From positions 1-64,000 of the forward strand of contig NZ_PUIA01000016.1 of the NCBI RefSeq assembly GCF_002967715.1: a stretch of 64,000 nt of DNA. Direction: 5' to 3'. Both the position numbers and the translations under genes were made by a program. The stretch comes from Blastopirellula marina. Lineage in GTDB: Bacteria > Planctomycetota > Planctomycetia > Pirellulales > Pirellulaceae. How positions within the stretch are numbered: the stretch's first letter is position 1; each line of letters begins with the position of its first letter. Shown in pieces: positions 53,924-63,930 of this stretch. Under the pieces are notes generated by a model. It was not told where the DNA came from and did no database searches. It was given only the letters and a program-made list of their open reading frames with translations.

Positions 53924-54904
53924 ATGTCTCGCTATGAGGGAAGTCGTCACGGCTTCACGTTGGTTGAGTTGCTGGTGGTGATTGCCATCATCGGTGTCTT
54001 GATTGCGTTGTTGCTGCCAGCCGTACAGCAGGCTCGTGAAGCGGCCCGCCGTATTCAGTGCACCAATCACCAGAAGCAACTGGGGTTGGCGTTGCACAAT
54101 TATCACGACACGTTCGGAAAGCTCCCGTACAACGCTGTTCCGCAAAGCTCTAGCACCCCACGGCAGCGAGGCCCCTCGTGGTTGACTCGATTGCTTCCCT
54201 TCATGGAGCAGAATGCCGCGTACGATCAGTTTCAATTTTCCGGCGATTGGACGATGCAGGATGGGCCGAGTCCCAATGCCGCAGTGATCAATCAATTGCG
54301 AGTGCCTGGTTACAACTGTCCTTCGAGCCCACTTCCCGTTTTGCAGACGCGAGGAACGAATTCCAACGGTAACGTAGAGTTTCAGATCACCAACTACGTT
54401 GGTATTACAGGTTCGTACTACATGGGCGGAACAACAAGCACCGTTTCTACCTCTCCGCAGGACAGCAGTTACGGTGACTCAGTCTACAACGGAATGATTG
54501 TGCCAGTGAGTGGAAAGAGTAACGCGATTGGCCTGGAGTCTGCTACAGACGGCACGAGCAATACGATGATGGTAAGTGAGCAAAGTGACTACTTCTACAA
54601 TGCATCGGGTACCAAGATCGATCGTCGGAGTTCTGGGCATTGGGGGCACACGTGGGGCAACGGCGGAGGAGCCGGAACTTGGACGGCGAATGTCACGACC
54701 ATTCGGTACCCAATTGCAACCGAAGGGGGTGTTGGAAACACCCAGCACTACGAAGTGAATATTCCACTGGTCTCCGCTCACCCCGGTGGGGTCCTCATCA
54801 CCTTGGGTGATGCTTCGGTCAGCTTTCTCGCTGAGACCGTTGACTTTGCAATTCTGACAGGTCTTGCCGATCGCCAAGACGGTAACGTTCTCGGCGAATT
54901 CTAA
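53924..54904 (+). CDS. DUF1559 pseudopilin-like protein, array member 1
   Basis: This is a 326-residue protein from the ATG at 53924 (GGAG eight bases before). Prepilin signal H-G-F-T-L-V-E-L-L-V-V, helix, then I-Q-C-T-N-H-Q-K-Q-L-G-L-A-L-H-N-Y-H-D-T. The C-terminal H-P-G-G-V-L-I-T-L-G-D-A-S-V is intact. Very similar along its length to the next gene, so the two are a tandem duplication. A transcript-attenuating hairpin separates them. Confidence 0.9.
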   Translation: MSRYEGSRHGFTLVELLVVIAIIGVLIALLLPAVQQAREAARRIQCTNHQKQLGLALHNYHDTFGKLPYNAVPQSSSTPRQRGPSWLTRLLPFMEQNAAYDQFQFSGDWTMQDGPSPNAAVINQLRVPGYNCPSSPLPVLQTRGTNSNGNVEFQITNYVGITGSYYMGGTTSTVSTSPQDSSYGDSVYNGMIVPVSGKSNAIGLESATDGTSNTMMVSEQSDYFYNASGTKIDRRSSGHWGHTWGNGGGAGTWTANVTTIRYPIATEGGVGNTQHYEVNIPLVSAHPGGVLITLGDASVSFLAETVDFAILTGLADRQDGNVLGEF

Positions 54905-54939
54905 TTGCCAAGATTGTTTCAACTCCCTCCTCGATAAAC

Positions 54940-54966
54940 AAGCACAGGCCATTGGCCTGTGCTTCC
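54940..54966 (+). terminator. hairpin between tandem DUF1559 genes
   Basis: AAGCACAGGCC-ATT-GGCCTGTGCTT is a perfect stem followed only by CC, so it may pause or stabilise the upstream message rather than fully terminate. Confidence 0.5.
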
Positions 54967-55021
54967 TGCCACGAATCACACCATCGATCATTAATCCTCG
55001 ACCATTGAAGTGAGCCTGCCA

Positions 55022-56008
55022 ATGAAGAAGAACTCCCACGGATTTACGCTTGTTGAACTGTTGGTGGTGATTGCCATCATCGGTGTTCTTATTGCCTTGT
55101 TGCTTCCCGCGGTACAGCAAGCACGAGAAGCTGCTCGGCGGATTCAGTGCACCAATCATCAAAAGCAGCTTGGCCTGGCCCTGCACAACTACCACGATAC
55201 ATTTTTGAATCTTCCACATAACGCGGTGCCGCAAGATAGTTCTGGCAGCATGCAACGAGGGTGCTCGTGGTTGATTCGACTGCTTCCATTCGTCGAACAG
55301 TCTGCTGCCTATGATCAAATCGTTTTCAGTGGCGACTTTTCGATGCAGGATGGTCCTAGTCCGAATTCGGTTGTTCTAGGGCAGCTGCGAGTTCCCGGGT
55401 TCAATTGCCCGTCTAGCCCACTGCCGGAATTGGAAACTCAGAACACGAACGCCAATGGTGCCGTGGAGTTGCAGCTAGTGAACTACGTAGGGATTACTGG
55501 TTCGTATTGGCGAGGCGGAACGACCAATGTCGTTTCAACGTCTCCGCAAGATAACACCAGCTACGGCACTTCCGTTTACAGCGGCATGATTGTTCCGGTG
55601 AACACGAAGAGTCGCTCGATTGGTTTGAAGAATGCCACCGACGGGACGTCCAACGTGATAATGGTGAGCGAACAGAGTGACTACTTCTACGATGCCAGCG
55701 GTAACAAAGTCAATCGTCGAAGCTGTGGCCACGCAGGCCGCTCTTGGTATGGCGGTGACGGAACCACGGACAGCACGTATGCCTGGACAGCGAACGTTAC
55801 GACCATTCGCTATCCGATCGCCACTACCGGAGGCACAGGCAACGGCGCGAACTATCACGCGAACATTCCGCTAATCTCCGCTCACCCAGGCGGCGTGCTG
55901 GTCACCTTGGGTGATGCTTCGGTACGCTTTCTGCCCGAAACCGTTGACTTCTCGATCTTGACCGGCCTGGCCGATCGACAAGATGGGGCGGTTCTTGGTT
56001 CGTTCTAA
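55022..56008 (+). CDS. DUF1559 pseudopilin-like protein, array member 2
   Basis: This is a 328-residue protein from the ATG at 55022. It has the same layout and long identical stretches as array member 1 (for example the N-Y-V-G-I-T-G-S-Y and G-L-A-D-R-Q-D-G segments). It differs most in the central 150-200 region. Followed by a strong terminator. Confidence 0.9.
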   Translation: MKKNSHGFTLVELLVVIAIIGVLIALLLPAVQQAREAARRIQCTNHQKQLGLALHNYHDTFLNLPHNAVPQDSSGSMQRGCSWLIRLLPFVEQSAAYDQIVFSGDFSMQDGPSPNSVVLGQLRVPGFNCPSSPLPELETQNTNANGAVELQLVNYVGITGSYWRGGTTNVVSTSPQDNTSYGTSVYSGMIVPVNTKSRSIGLKNATDGTSNVIMVSEQSDYFYDASGNKVNRRSCGHAGRSWYGGDGTTDSTYAWTANVTTIRYPIATTGGTGNGANYHANIPLISAHPGGVLVTLGDASVRFLPETVDFSILTGLADRQDGAVLGSF

Positions 56009-56018
56009 GTTGGTCGCC

Positions 56019-56058
56019 CAGACGCTGCCGCGGTTCCAGCGGCAGTGTCTGACTTTTT
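56019..56058 (+). terminator. intrinsic terminator after array member 2
   Basis: CAGACGCTGCCGC pairs with GCGGCAGTGTCTG around GGTTCCA, then ACTTTTT. Confidence 0.8.
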
Positions 56059-56123
56059 ATTCATTGCAAATACAGATTAGTTAACTGAGTTCGTCTATTA
56101 CAAAAGACGGGGAAAGATGCGGA

Positions 56124-56543
56124 ATGTTCACCTATGAATTGAAGCGTGTCACTGCTGTCCTGGGGTTATCCTTCGTGCTGCTGTCTCTGGGCTGCGGCAA
56201 GCAGGAATATGGGGACTTGGGCCAAGCAACCGGCGTTGTCACGCTCAATGGCAATCCCTATCCCGGTGCCATGGTTACATTCACGCCGGGCAAGGGGCGT
56301 CCGTCCATTGCGATTACCAATGAGGATGGTTCGTACGAGTTGGTTTACATTCGTGATACGAAAGGGGTTGTGCCTGGCGAACATCGCGTTTCGATAAGTA
56401 CCGTTCCACCGGTTCAGCCGGACGATTATCGCGGACCGGCGTTCAAGGACCCGCTTCCCGTGCGATACAACAAAAAGAGTGAATTGACTCGAACGGTAGA
56501 ACTCGGACCTAATACGTTCGACTTTGAGTTAACATCAAAATAG
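56124..56543 (+). CDS. small lipoprotein with carboxypeptidase-regulatory-like fold, DUF1559 partner
   Basis: This 139-residue protein has a lipoprotein signal ending L-S-L-G-C (Cys near 24), then G-V-V-T-L-N-G-N-P-Y-P-G-A-M-V-T-F. It is the same domain type as the protein at 774-1181. Located among three DUF1559 genes, it supports a recurring DUF1559/lipoprotein partnership. Role unknown. Confidence 0.8.
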   Translation: MFTYELKRVTAVLGLSFVLLSLGCGKQEYGDLGQATGVVTLNGNPYPGAMVTFTPGKGRPSIAITNEDGSYELVYIRDTKGVVPGEHRVSISTVPPVQPDDYRGPAFKDPLPVRYNKKSELTRTVELGPNTFDFELTSK

Positions 56544-56569
56544 CCAAGCATGCATACCTGAACCATGTC

Positions 56570-56609
56570 GAAGACGTCCTGGCTTTCGAAGGTCAGGGCG
56601 TCTTTTTAT
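56570..56609 (+). terminator. intrinsic terminator after the array lipoprotein
   Basis: AAGACGTCCTG pairs with CAGGGCGTCTT around GCTTTCGAAGGT, followed by TTTATTT. Confidence 0.75.
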
Positions 56610-56668
56610 TTCTTGTGGTTGGACATTAGGATGAAGCGACCTGAAACCCGCAACCGCATGGATCGCCA

Positions 56669-57082
56669 ATGATTGAAGAACAAGAGCCTCTTCCCGATGT
56701 GCCAGAGCCCGACGAGCCTTATCGGCGACCGGTCGATGCGATGAGCCTGCCCCAGATCGAAGCAGAGCTGCGAGATTTATTTGGTGGGGCTGTGATGTAT
56801 CTTTTGATTCCTATTTTTCTGCTGTCGCTGAGCACGACCACGATCGTCGCCACTCCCTTCTTCGTGCGTGTGCTTCCGGCCGCAGCGATCGTGTTTGTGG
56901 GCTACTGGGTTTTACAGAAGGCCTACGTCCCCATGCTTAGAGAGGCTCCTGAGACGGCCTTGCAATACCTTCGGGTGGTCTCCAGGTTGGGGGGAGGCGT
57001 TATGAGTACGCCTCATGAAAGAGTGGTCTCTTTGTGTGCTCAACGCACTCGACTTAAGGAGGGGAATCCGCCTGAATCGTAA
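56669..57082 (+). CDS. small two-helix membrane protein
   Basis: This 137-residue protein has an acidic Pro/Glu-rich N-terminus and two helices at about 42-62 and 68-88 that form a hairpin. The C-terminal 50 residues are basic and probably cytoplasmic. No family was recognised. It stands between DUF1559 genes and may belong to the same locus. Confidence 0.6.
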   Translation: MIEEQEPLPDVPEPDEPYRRPVDAMSLPQIEAELRDLFGGAVMYLLIPIFLLSLSTTTIVATPFFVRVLPAAAIVFVGYWVLQKAYVPMLREAPETALQYLRVVSRLGGGVMSTPHERVVSLCAQRTRLKEGNPPES

Positions 57083-57674
57083 AGGTTCGAAGGGCGCGTG
57101 ATTGGCCATAAACTACAGCGTGTTTTGCCGGTCTGGGTGGATGTGTCATTGGCCCTCGTCAGGCTTACCCGAAAGAGGAGTGCAGCAGAAGGGGCCTGCT
57201 GTCAATGGGGAGTTTGTCGACGTTATTGGGTGTATGTCTATTGATAGTGGTTGATTAAACAGAATGGCCCAAAATTTGGCCACCTGGGTGCAAGGCGAAA
57301 CTTTCAAATATTGAAGAGAATGCCTTTGCAAGAATTCACAATCATCTCTGTGGGTACGCACAAGCACCTTTAGGAAGAGAACTTCTCCATTGAGGGGGTG
57401 GCAGGACTGTTAGGTAAATTAGTTTTTTATAGTTAGGTGATTGCTACTCGTTAACATAAGAAACTGGAGTATAAAGAATCACGCAGCACATTTTATGCAG
57501 TAAGATTCCTTATTGATCTCGCTGCTTTACGCTGGGTTGAACGGCCATAGAGGCACGAAGGCAATCACCTTCGGGGTCGGAATACCGGTTCTCGTATTGT
57601 GTTTCGCGAGGGCTCGTTACCACATCTCAGTTCTATTTTCTTGTATCTCTCTGGGAACAGAGAAGGAGACGTAC
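57083..57674. other. long leader/promoter region of array member 3
   Basis: About 590 bases, A+T-rich toward 57420-57480. In-frame codons continue upstream of the DUF1559 start but encode no plausible prepilin leader. No RNA family was recognised. Confidence 0.4.
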
Positions 57675-58703
57675 GTGACTCATTCTTGGAATGCCCGCCG
57701 GGGTTTTACCCTGGTGGAACTGCTTGTTGTGATTGCCATCATTGGTGTGCTGATCGCATTGCTTCTGCCCGCCGTTCAGCAGGCTCGTGAAGCCGCTCGT
57801 CGTATTCAGTGCAACAACCAACTGAAGCAACTCGGCTTGGCAATGCACAACTACCACGACACCTACTTGAAGATGCCTTTCAATGCTTGTGCGACCGGTG
57901 CAGGCAGTACGGCACCTTCGTTCTTCGTCCGCCTGCTGCCGTTTATCGAGCAGGGTGCTGCTTACGATCAACTTGATTGGAGCGGTTTTAACAACGGTAC
58001 TTTCATCGCCGACAACGCTGGAACGAACGAAGTGCTCGTCACGCTGCGTGTTGATGGTCTGTACTGTCCATCCAGCCCACTGCCGGAAATCGACAACAAC
58101 TTCCAGCTGACCAGCTACACCGGCATCGGTGGTACTGCCCAGAAGTGGAACGGCACTGCCGTGGTCAACATCGACACGACCAAGAAGTCCCAGTACTACA
58201 ACGGTATGGTTGTGGCCCGTGGTGACGGCTCGAGCCCAATCAACATGGCTGCTGCTACCGACGGTACCAGCAACACCATGATGATCAGCGAAAGCAGCAA
58301 CTACTTCTACGATGCTAACCGTACTAAGCAGTCGGCCAACATCCGCACCAGCTACGGTGCCGGTGGTACCGCTGGCGGTGGTGCTTGGAACGGTCGTGCA
58401 TGGCAAGACAACTCGACTGCTGGTGACTTTGGTAGTGCCCAGAATGTCACCACGATTGACATTGACCCTGCTTTCAGCTCCAACTCGCCTTACCTCGGTG
58501 GCATCAACTCGCCAAACAATGGTACCAATCCAGCAAACGGTGCCGCCGGTGAAGTTTCCATTCCGCTGAACTCGCCTCACCCAGGCGGTGTACTGACGGT
58601 TCTGACCGATGGTTCGTGCCAGTTCATCTCCGAAACGGTTGCTGGCCAAGTGCTTGTCAGCTTGGCAAACCGTCAGGACGGTCAGGTTATTCCTGAGTAT
58701 TAA
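57675..58703 (+). CDS. DUF1559 pseudopilin-like protein, array member 3
   Basis: This is a 342-residue protein started at the GTG at 57675, because GAAGGAG sits six bases before it and this gives the normal short basic leader T-H-S-W-N-A-R-R-G. A longer open frame upstream lacks such signals. The DUF1559 domain is complete, with H-P-G-G-V-L-T-V-L-T-D-G-S. Codon use looks strongly biased (AAC, GGT, ACC), suggesting high expression compared with its neighbours. Ends at a strong terminator. Confidence 0.9.
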   Translation: MTHSWNARRGFTLVELLVVIAIIGVLIALLLPAVQQAREAARRIQCNNQLKQLGLAMHNYHDTYLKMPFNACATGAGSTAPSFFVRLLPFIEQGAAYDQLDWSGFNNGTFIADNAGTNEVLVTLRVDGLYCPSSPLPEIDNNFQLTSYTGIGGTAQKWNGTAVVNIDTTKKSQYYNGMVVARGDGSSPINMAAATDGTSNTMMISESSNYFYDANRTKQSANIRTSYGAGGTAGGGAWNGRAWQDNSTAGDFGSAQNVTTIDIDPAFSSNSPYLGGINSPNNGTNPANGAAGEVSIPLNSPHPGGVLTVLTDGSCQFISETVAGQVLVSLANRQDGQVIPEY

Positions 58704-58735
58704 TGATCACCGGATCATTCGCTTGATAAAAAACA

Positions 58736-58769
58736 AAGCGAGGATGTCACTGGCATCCTCGCTTTTTTC
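58736..58769 (+). terminator. intrinsic terminator of array member 3
   Basis: AGCGAGGATG-TCACTGG-CATCCTCGCT is perfect and followed by six T. Confidence 0.88.
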
Positions 58770-58875
58770 ATGCGCCGCATGAACCACCAACAATTGATTT
58801 AAGGATGGCAGAGACGAAGAATTAAAGTGCTAGGGGGAAGTGAAGCAGACACTCACATCGATTTGAGGCTTTGTC

Positions 58876-59289
58876 ATGGTCCCCCTGTTGTTAGCCTGTG
58901 CCTGGTTAGGCCTTGTTCCTTCCGATCCTGCGATCTTGGACCAGGTTGATCTCGTCGAGGTGAATCACGTTTACGATTCATCGGGGCATCCTGTTCTCGA
59001 TCAGGTAATCTTCTATCAGTGGAGCCACGTTGATGCTCGTTATCAAGTGGTGGCCTGGCGTCTGTTGCGCTCGCCGGGTCAGGTTCCACGGCGAGTCTGG
59101 AACCAGCGAGTCTATGTAGCCCGCTGGTTCGATGCGGAAATGCTTCGCAATGTGATTGCTGGCCAATACCGCGAGACGTGGACAACCTACGATCCGGAGA
59201 TGGCGGAGCGAGCTATCTATCCGATCGAATATCGCCGCGAGCTGGCGACGCGAATGCCAAGGGGCACTCAATCGCTCTCGCTCAGATGA
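58876..59289 (+). CDS. hypothetical exported protein
   Basis: This 137-residue protein has a short hydrophobic N-terminus (about 1-17) that may be a signal peptide. The remainder is rich in Trp, Tyr and Arg (Q-W-S-H-V-D-A-R-Y-Q-V-V-A-W-R-L). I cannot assign a family. A plausible small periplasmic protein; no operon partner. Confidence 0.6.
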   Translation: MVPLLLACAWLGLVPSDPAILDQVDLVEVNHVYDSSGHPVLDQVIFYQWSHVDARYQVVAWRLLRSPGQVPRRVWNQRVYVARWFDAEMLRNVIAGQYRETWTTYDPEMAERAIYPIEYRRELATRMPRGTQSLSLR

Positions 59290-59360
59290 CGTTCCAGATT
59301 GAATCCTTGTGTGTGGGAAAAGAGTGAGAGTGTTAACGAGGTCGGGCGAGCGTCAAAGGC

Positions 59361-61274
59361 TCATTCGATCGAAAAGGTCTCGTTGCTCAGCGATTCATCG
59401 GGAGAAGGATTGTCTATCTGCGCCAGGCTTGCCTGGTAAGCGATTGCCGTAGCGGCCCGACCATAATACTGCTCCATGGTCCCGATCAATTCTTGCTGTT
59501 CATTTTGCTTCTTGCTCACTGGCAGCTTGAGGGTCTTGCTCTTGCCGTCACGCTTCACCACGATATCAAGCCGCGTTCCCCATTCCGTTTCGAGGGTGAT
59601 CCCTTCGATCTCGCGATAGTACAAGGGCTGGTCCCAGTCTTCGTAGACAACTTTCTCGAAGTCAAAACGGACCGCGCGGTCTTTGGCGGCAGTTCGCTCG
59701 ACAGGGGGGAAGAACTTCTCCACAAGTTCCTGCTCTGTCTCATTCGATGGGATATAGCGATAGGCCAGGATTTGCTCGTGGAATTGGCGGAAGCGTTCTT
59801 CGTATTGGTTCCACTGAGCACGCTCTAACGTTTCGGCCCCGTCAATCTTCTCGAACCAGGGGCCAAGCGAATCGTCGTACAGCGCGTCCCGCATCGCGTC
59901 GGCAGATGCACGAAAACCGAGGGCTTCCAATCGTTGTTGAAGAGGTGGGTGCGAGTCGAAGGGATGTGCTGTTGCCAGTTGGCCGACGTCTCGCTTGTCG
60001 ACGAACGCGGTGGCAAAGTTTTGGAAGCCTCCGTCGATACGCTGCGAGAGATTCACTTGCTCATGGGCTTCTTCGGCCTCGAAGAACTCCTGCTCTAGTT
60101 CGTGGCGATATTGAGAATAGGCCGTAATGCGAAGCAGGGCATGTGCCATCGACTCGGGGGAAGTCTTCTCGGAGGCAAGGCGATCCGCCCTGAACTCGCG
60201 CTGTCGGCTCAGTTTGCCCAGCGATAACTCGTACAGCGCCCGAAACATGACAGCAAAGTAGAAGACCGGTCGCGAAATGCCTCCGTCATAAAGCCCTTGC
60301 AGATAATGGCCGTATCGCGACAACAGAGGAGCGATCTTTTGCGTGTAGGTGGTGTCGTTTCCGCTGAAGTGGGCCAACTCGTGCAGCAGCACGGCGTCTG
60401 CTTCCTGGTGGGGTAATTTCTTCAGCAGCGAAAGACTGACAAAGAGTGTTCGGCCCGTGATGGTGCGTGGCTCTTGATCTTCATGCCCGGCAACTTGAAC
60501 CGGCATCTGGGTGACGAAGAAGTTGTCGTCGATACCTGCGATGACATGGTCTGGCGGAGCCGTTTCCATCGAGTTGCTCAGTCGCTCCAGGTCGTACCAC
60601 AGTGCCGGTGCCATCTCGCGGGTGATTTCTTCCCCTTCAATCACAAAGTCATTGTCGACCTTCTTGAAGATCGCAGCGATCACCGCACCGACCGCACAAA
60701 TTCCAATGAAGCCGATGATGAACAGCAATTTGACGATGAAAATATTGAAGAAGAAGGCCGGGATCCAGAAGGACAGTGAGAAGACGAGCAGGGCCTGGGC
60801 AATCACTTCCAGCGTGCAGAATATTCGCAACGTATACCAGCCCAGGAGCAAGCTGTAATACTGCATCCATTGAGATCCAAGTGAAAGAATGACCATGAAT
60901 CCTGTCAGCATGAACGCCCCGATGCCGGCCAGAATGCAGAACCAAGAGATGCGAATCGCCCAAATGAGAGACAGATTGTAGTAGAGGTATTCCGTCGGAA
61001 GTTGCGCTCGCCAGACGGCAACTTCGGGGTCGTCAATGACTAATAGCCATGAAAGGGGAAGGTTCCGGGCACCCTCGATGCTCTGCGCTTTCTCCTCGGG
61101 GGTTAGCGTTGCGTCCGCATTGATTTCAGCGATCGCGGCGTCAAGAAACTCTTGATCGTAGCTCGACTGGACGTATTCGTAGAATACAAGACAAGCCAGT
61201 GGAACTAAGAAGAGAGCGAGTGCTGGATAGACGTACGTTTTGACGAACCCGAGGCTAGTGACGTCATGTTGCAT
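59361..61274 (-). CDS. M48-family membrane metalloprotease
   Basis: This is a 637-residue protein from the ATG at 61274. One helix at about 15-38 precedes an extracytoplasmic loop; three to four further helices lie between about 105 and 215. The zinc site H-E-L-A-H is followed by E-F-R-A-D, the third ligand motif of M48 (HtpX/Ste24-like) peptidases. A long C-terminal region carries D-S-H-P-P-L-Q-Q-R-L-E-A-L, as in other M48 proteins, and an extra ~200 residues. A role in membrane-protein quality control is likely from family. Confidence 0.88.
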   Translation of the reverse strand: MQHDVTSLGFVKTYVYPALALFLVPLACLVFYEYVQSSYDQEFLDAAIAEINADATLTPEEKAQSIEGARNLPLSWLLVIDDPEVAVWRAQLPTEYLYYNLSLIWAIRISWFCILAGIGAFMLTGFMVILSLGSQWMQYYSLLLGWYTLRIFCTLEVIAQALLVFSLSFWIPAFFFNIFIVKLLFIIGFIGICAVGAVIAAIFKKVDNDFVIEGEEITREMAPALWYDLERLSNSMETAPPDHVIAGIDDNFFVTQMPVQVAGHEDQEPRTITGRTLFVSLSLLKKLPHQEADAVLLHELAHFSGNDTTYTQKIAPLLSRYGHYLQGLYDGGISRPVFYFAVMFRALYELSLGKLSRQREFRADRLASEKTSPESMAHALLRITAYSQYRHELEQEFFEAEEAHEQVNLSQRIDGGFQNFATAFVDKRDVGQLATAHPFDSHPPLQQRLEALGFRASADAMRDALYDDSLGPWFEKIDGAETLERAQWNQYEERFRQFHEQILAYRYIPSNETEQELVEKFFPPVERTAAKDRAVRFDFEKVVYEDWDQPLYYREIEGITLETEWGTRLDIVVKRDGKSKTLKLPVSKKQNEQQELIGTMEQYYGRAATAIAYQASLAQIDNPSPDESLSNETFSIE

Positions 61275-61392
61275 AAGACGAGCCTGATGATGAGGAGGGT
61301 AACTGCACAATGCCATCAAACGTGCAGTATAGGAAACCCACCGTCAACAACAAGCAAAAGTCGTTTTTCGTTCGATTTGACACTCGCCTGGT

Positions 61393-62982
61393 TTAGGTCG
61401 CCATCGAGTTTTCCAGCGGTTTGTCATGCTCCAGAAACTGGAACTGATGGACGCAATTACGAAGTTCCTTGGCCAGAATGGCGAGGTTGTCTCCTTCGTT
61501 GGAAAGTTGCTGTCCGTTCTGTTCAGTAGTCTGCTGAATTGCCTGCAGGCTGGCGACTTGGGCCTGCAATCGTTGGGCCGAATCGGACTGGGACGCCGTC
61601 AGCTTAGCGATCTCGTTCGTTTCAGTATTGATCGATTGAACGGCGGAGCAAACCTCTTTGAACTGGCCGGCGGTGCGGCTGCTTTTTTCGACGCCGACTT
61701 GGATGTGTTCGCGAGTCTGTTGGACGAGCTGGGTCACTTTCGTGATATTTTCGTCGCAGCTACAAGCGAGCTCTTTGACCTGTTGTGCGACGACCGCGAA
61801 ACCGCGACCTGCTTCGCCAGAGCGTGCCGCTTCAATCGAGGCATTCAATGCCAGCAAGTTCGTCTGCTTGGCCAGTTCCTGGATCGTCCCAATCGTAGCG
61901 ATCATCAGATCCGCACTCTGCTCGATCGTCTTCATCGAGTTTTCCGATTCCGTCAGGCAGGCTTCACCCAGTTGGGCAATCTCACTGGCGCTGATGGTAA
62001 CGGCTTCGGTACGTGCCACGTTCTCGCGGATCGAGTGGATCGACTGATTCAGGACAGACACTTCTTGTAAGATCGCGTCGAGTGATTGACCTTGGTTCTG
62101 GATTCCAGAGGACAGCGTGGATGCGCTGCCATGCAAATGGCCAGAGCTGGCTGCGACCCCCTCCACACTGCGACTGAACGTAGCAATCACGCGATTCCAC
62201 GAATCGATTGTTCGACTGAGATCCGTACGCAGAGACTGCACCAGCCCATCTTGGACGTTTGGTATCTCGACCGTCAAATCGCCGTGGGCGGCACGATCGA
62301 ACACCGGTCGGAGTTGGTCGATCGCCTCACGCAATACCGTATGTTGACGGCGGTTCGCGATCTGTTCGCGAACTCGTGCGTTCGACGTTCTCAAGGAAGA
62401 ATAAATTCCCACCAGCAGAACCGCGTCTTCAATGACCACCCATGCAGCGTGTTCGAGAGCCAGAGCCAAAGCCGGATCGGCAAGTCCAAAGATCGAGTGC
62501 GGCCATAGCACGGCGCGTACCAGGTGGTCAACGGCCGTGAATAATGTGGCTGAAAGCAAAACAAGTGGATCGCGATAAAGTGATAGAAATGCCAAGGAAG
62601 CAAAAACATGGAAGTGAACTTCCGTGCGACCGCCACTGATATGGATAAATAACGCGGAAAAGCCTGCTTGAGAAACAGCCATGACATAACGCGTCAGAGG
62701 GTTTTCGCCGTGATACCAGCCCAGGTAAGCAGGGATTGCGCCCAGCAAGAATCCAAGAATCGCAGAGGCCCAGACATGCATATGGACACTGGACTGCGTT
62801 CCAGCCCACGTTTGTGGCGTAAGGAAAATCGCCATTCCAAGTGCGATGATCGCTTGGAGCAGCATGAGCCCTGCGAACAAGCGATTCGTGTGGGCATCTG
62901 CCTTTTGCTCCTCAAGTCGCAAGAGAGAACGCTCTTCCTGATCAAGCCCAAGGTATTGCGGAAACAGGATCTTCTTAAGCAC
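61393..62982 (-). CDS. methyl-accepting chemotaxis protein with polytopic membrane sensor
   Basis: This is a 529-residue protein from the GTG at 62982 (AGGA eight bases upstream). Five to six helices at about 30-200 form an integral membrane sensor with [11 protein letters not shown] and an earlier V-H-M-H-V-W. Histidine-rich helices like these recur in other signalling proteins and could bind metal or heme (inference). A HAMP-like linker and the MCP signalling hairpin follow, with tip [15 protein letters not shown]. It lacks a classic periplasmic ligand domain. Start overlaps the stop of the RedB-like gene by eight bases, so the pair is coupled. No che genes nearby. Confidence 0.87.
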   Translation of the reverse strand: MLKKILFPQYLGLDQEERSLLRLEEQKADAHTNRLFAGLMLLQAIIALGMAIFLTPQTWAGTQSSVHMHVWASAILGFLLGAIPAYLGWYHGENPLTRYVMAVSQAGFSALFIHISGGRTEVHFHVFASLAFLSLYRDPLVLLSATLFTAVDHLVRAVLWPHSIFGLADPALALALEHAAWVVIEDAVLLVGIYSSLRTSNARVREQIANRRQHTVLREAIDQLRPVFDRAAHGDLTVEIPNVQDGLVQSLRTDLSRTIDSWNRVIATFSRSVEGVAASSGHLHGSASTLSSGIQNQGQSLDAILQEVSVLNQSIHSIRENVARTEAVTISASEIAQLGEACLTESENSMKTIEQSADLMIATIGTIQELAKQTNLLALNASIEAARSGEAGRGFAVVAQQVKELACSCDENITKVTQLVQQTREHIQVGVEKSSRTAGQFKEVCSAVQSINTETNEIAKLTASQSDSAQRLQAQVASLQAIQQTTEQNGQQLSNEGDNLAILAKELRNCVHQFQFLEHDKPLENSMAT

Positions 62983-63658
62983 GGCAATTTCCTTTACAGC
63001 AGGCAGGTAGCAAACGCTTGGGCGTTGGTGCGATATCGTTTGACGATGAGTTATGAGGTTTCGAGTGCAGCGGACAACCAAACACGGGATAGGTCTCGTA
63101 CTCAGGGCTGCCATTCAATGCGGCTTCAAGGCTTGCTAGTCCAGCGCTTGCGCCTTGATGGCCTCGGCTAGAGGTAACTCCTCCGCTGAACTTGAGCTTC
63201 CCCTGGGCATTGAACAGCATGCAGTGGCCGCTGGTCTTGGCTTGAAAGCGATGAGCTTCCTCGTCTTTGGTATCGAAGTGCAGGGAAACGTTGTTTCGCG
63301 TCTTCCATTCGTTCAACTGCTGGCGGCACGAGGCAAAGTCGTTCGCATTCTCGCCGGGATGGAACTCGTCTCCCATGCATACTAGAACGATCGACAGGGA
63401 GGGAGTGGTACTGATTGGCAGCAGGTTGTCGAGCGTTGCCCGGCTGCATGGGCAGCCAGGATGTAGAAAGACCAGCAAAGTATGAGAGTCGATCGTTCGC
63501 TCGAGGTTAGAACTCGTCGGCCATTGGCTGGGAGGCAGCGAACGGGGGCCTTGTGTGCCTGCGTAGACGCCAAGGGAAACGAACACAAATACCACTGCTG
63601 CAAGCCAGGCGGCAAAAGCAATGACATATGGCTTCGGTTTGGAAGATACAGTGTTCAC
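62975..63658 (-). CDS. membrane-anchored thioredoxin-like protein, RedB-like
   Basis: This is a 227-residue protein started at the GTG at 63658, just before an N-terminal membrane helix (about 11-33). The periplasmic domain has F-L-H-P-G-C69-P-C71-S, a CxC-type thioredoxin active site. The family-typical [20 protein letters not shown] and P-V-F-G-C-P-L blocks follow. RedB-like proteins are annotated in planctomycetes and Nitrospira from memory; their target is unknown. Overlap with the MCP gene suggests a shared redox- or metal-related signalling role. Confidence 0.7.
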   Translation of the reverse strand: MNTVSSKPKPYVIAFAAWLAAVVFVFVSLGVYAGTQGPRSLPPSQWPTSSNLERTIDSHTLLVFLHPGCPCSRATLDNLLPISTTPSLSIVLVCMGDEFHPGENANDFASCRQQLNEWKTRNNVSLHFDTKDEEAHRFQAKTSGHCMLFNAQGKLKFSGGVTSSRGHQGASAGLASLEAALNGSPEYETYPVFGCPLHSKPHNSSSNDIAPTPKRLLPACCKGNCRA

Positions 63659-63854
63659 AGTTGATGCCCCTACGAACGACAAAACGTATGCAGGAACGTA
63701 GGTCAGATTACACCGCGTTGGGGAAAAATGGCGTGAACCCGAAGCAGGCAAATGGGTATTTTGAGTGCCAGTGGGGAGGTGGCATTGGATTAGGGGGGGC
63801 GTAGCGATGAGGCAGGGCATTCAAGAGGGAGCCATGCCATAATATTGTGGGGGT

Positions 63855-63896
63855 AAAAAAAGCGGGCCAAGATGTAAAGTCTTGGCCCGCTTTTTA
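63855..63896 (-). terminator. intrinsic terminator of glnN
   Basis: AAAAAGCGGGCCAAGA and TCTTGGCCCGCTTTTT pair around TGTAAAG, 35 bases past the glnN stop. U-runs are possible on both strands. Confidence 0.88.
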
Positions 63897-63930
63897 GGAA
63901 AAGATTGAATTAGCGAATGCAATCAACCGC

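Noticed and set aside
57633-58649. 338-codon leftward Val/Thr-rich frame
   Set aside because: Antisense of the codon-biased DUF1559 array member 3.
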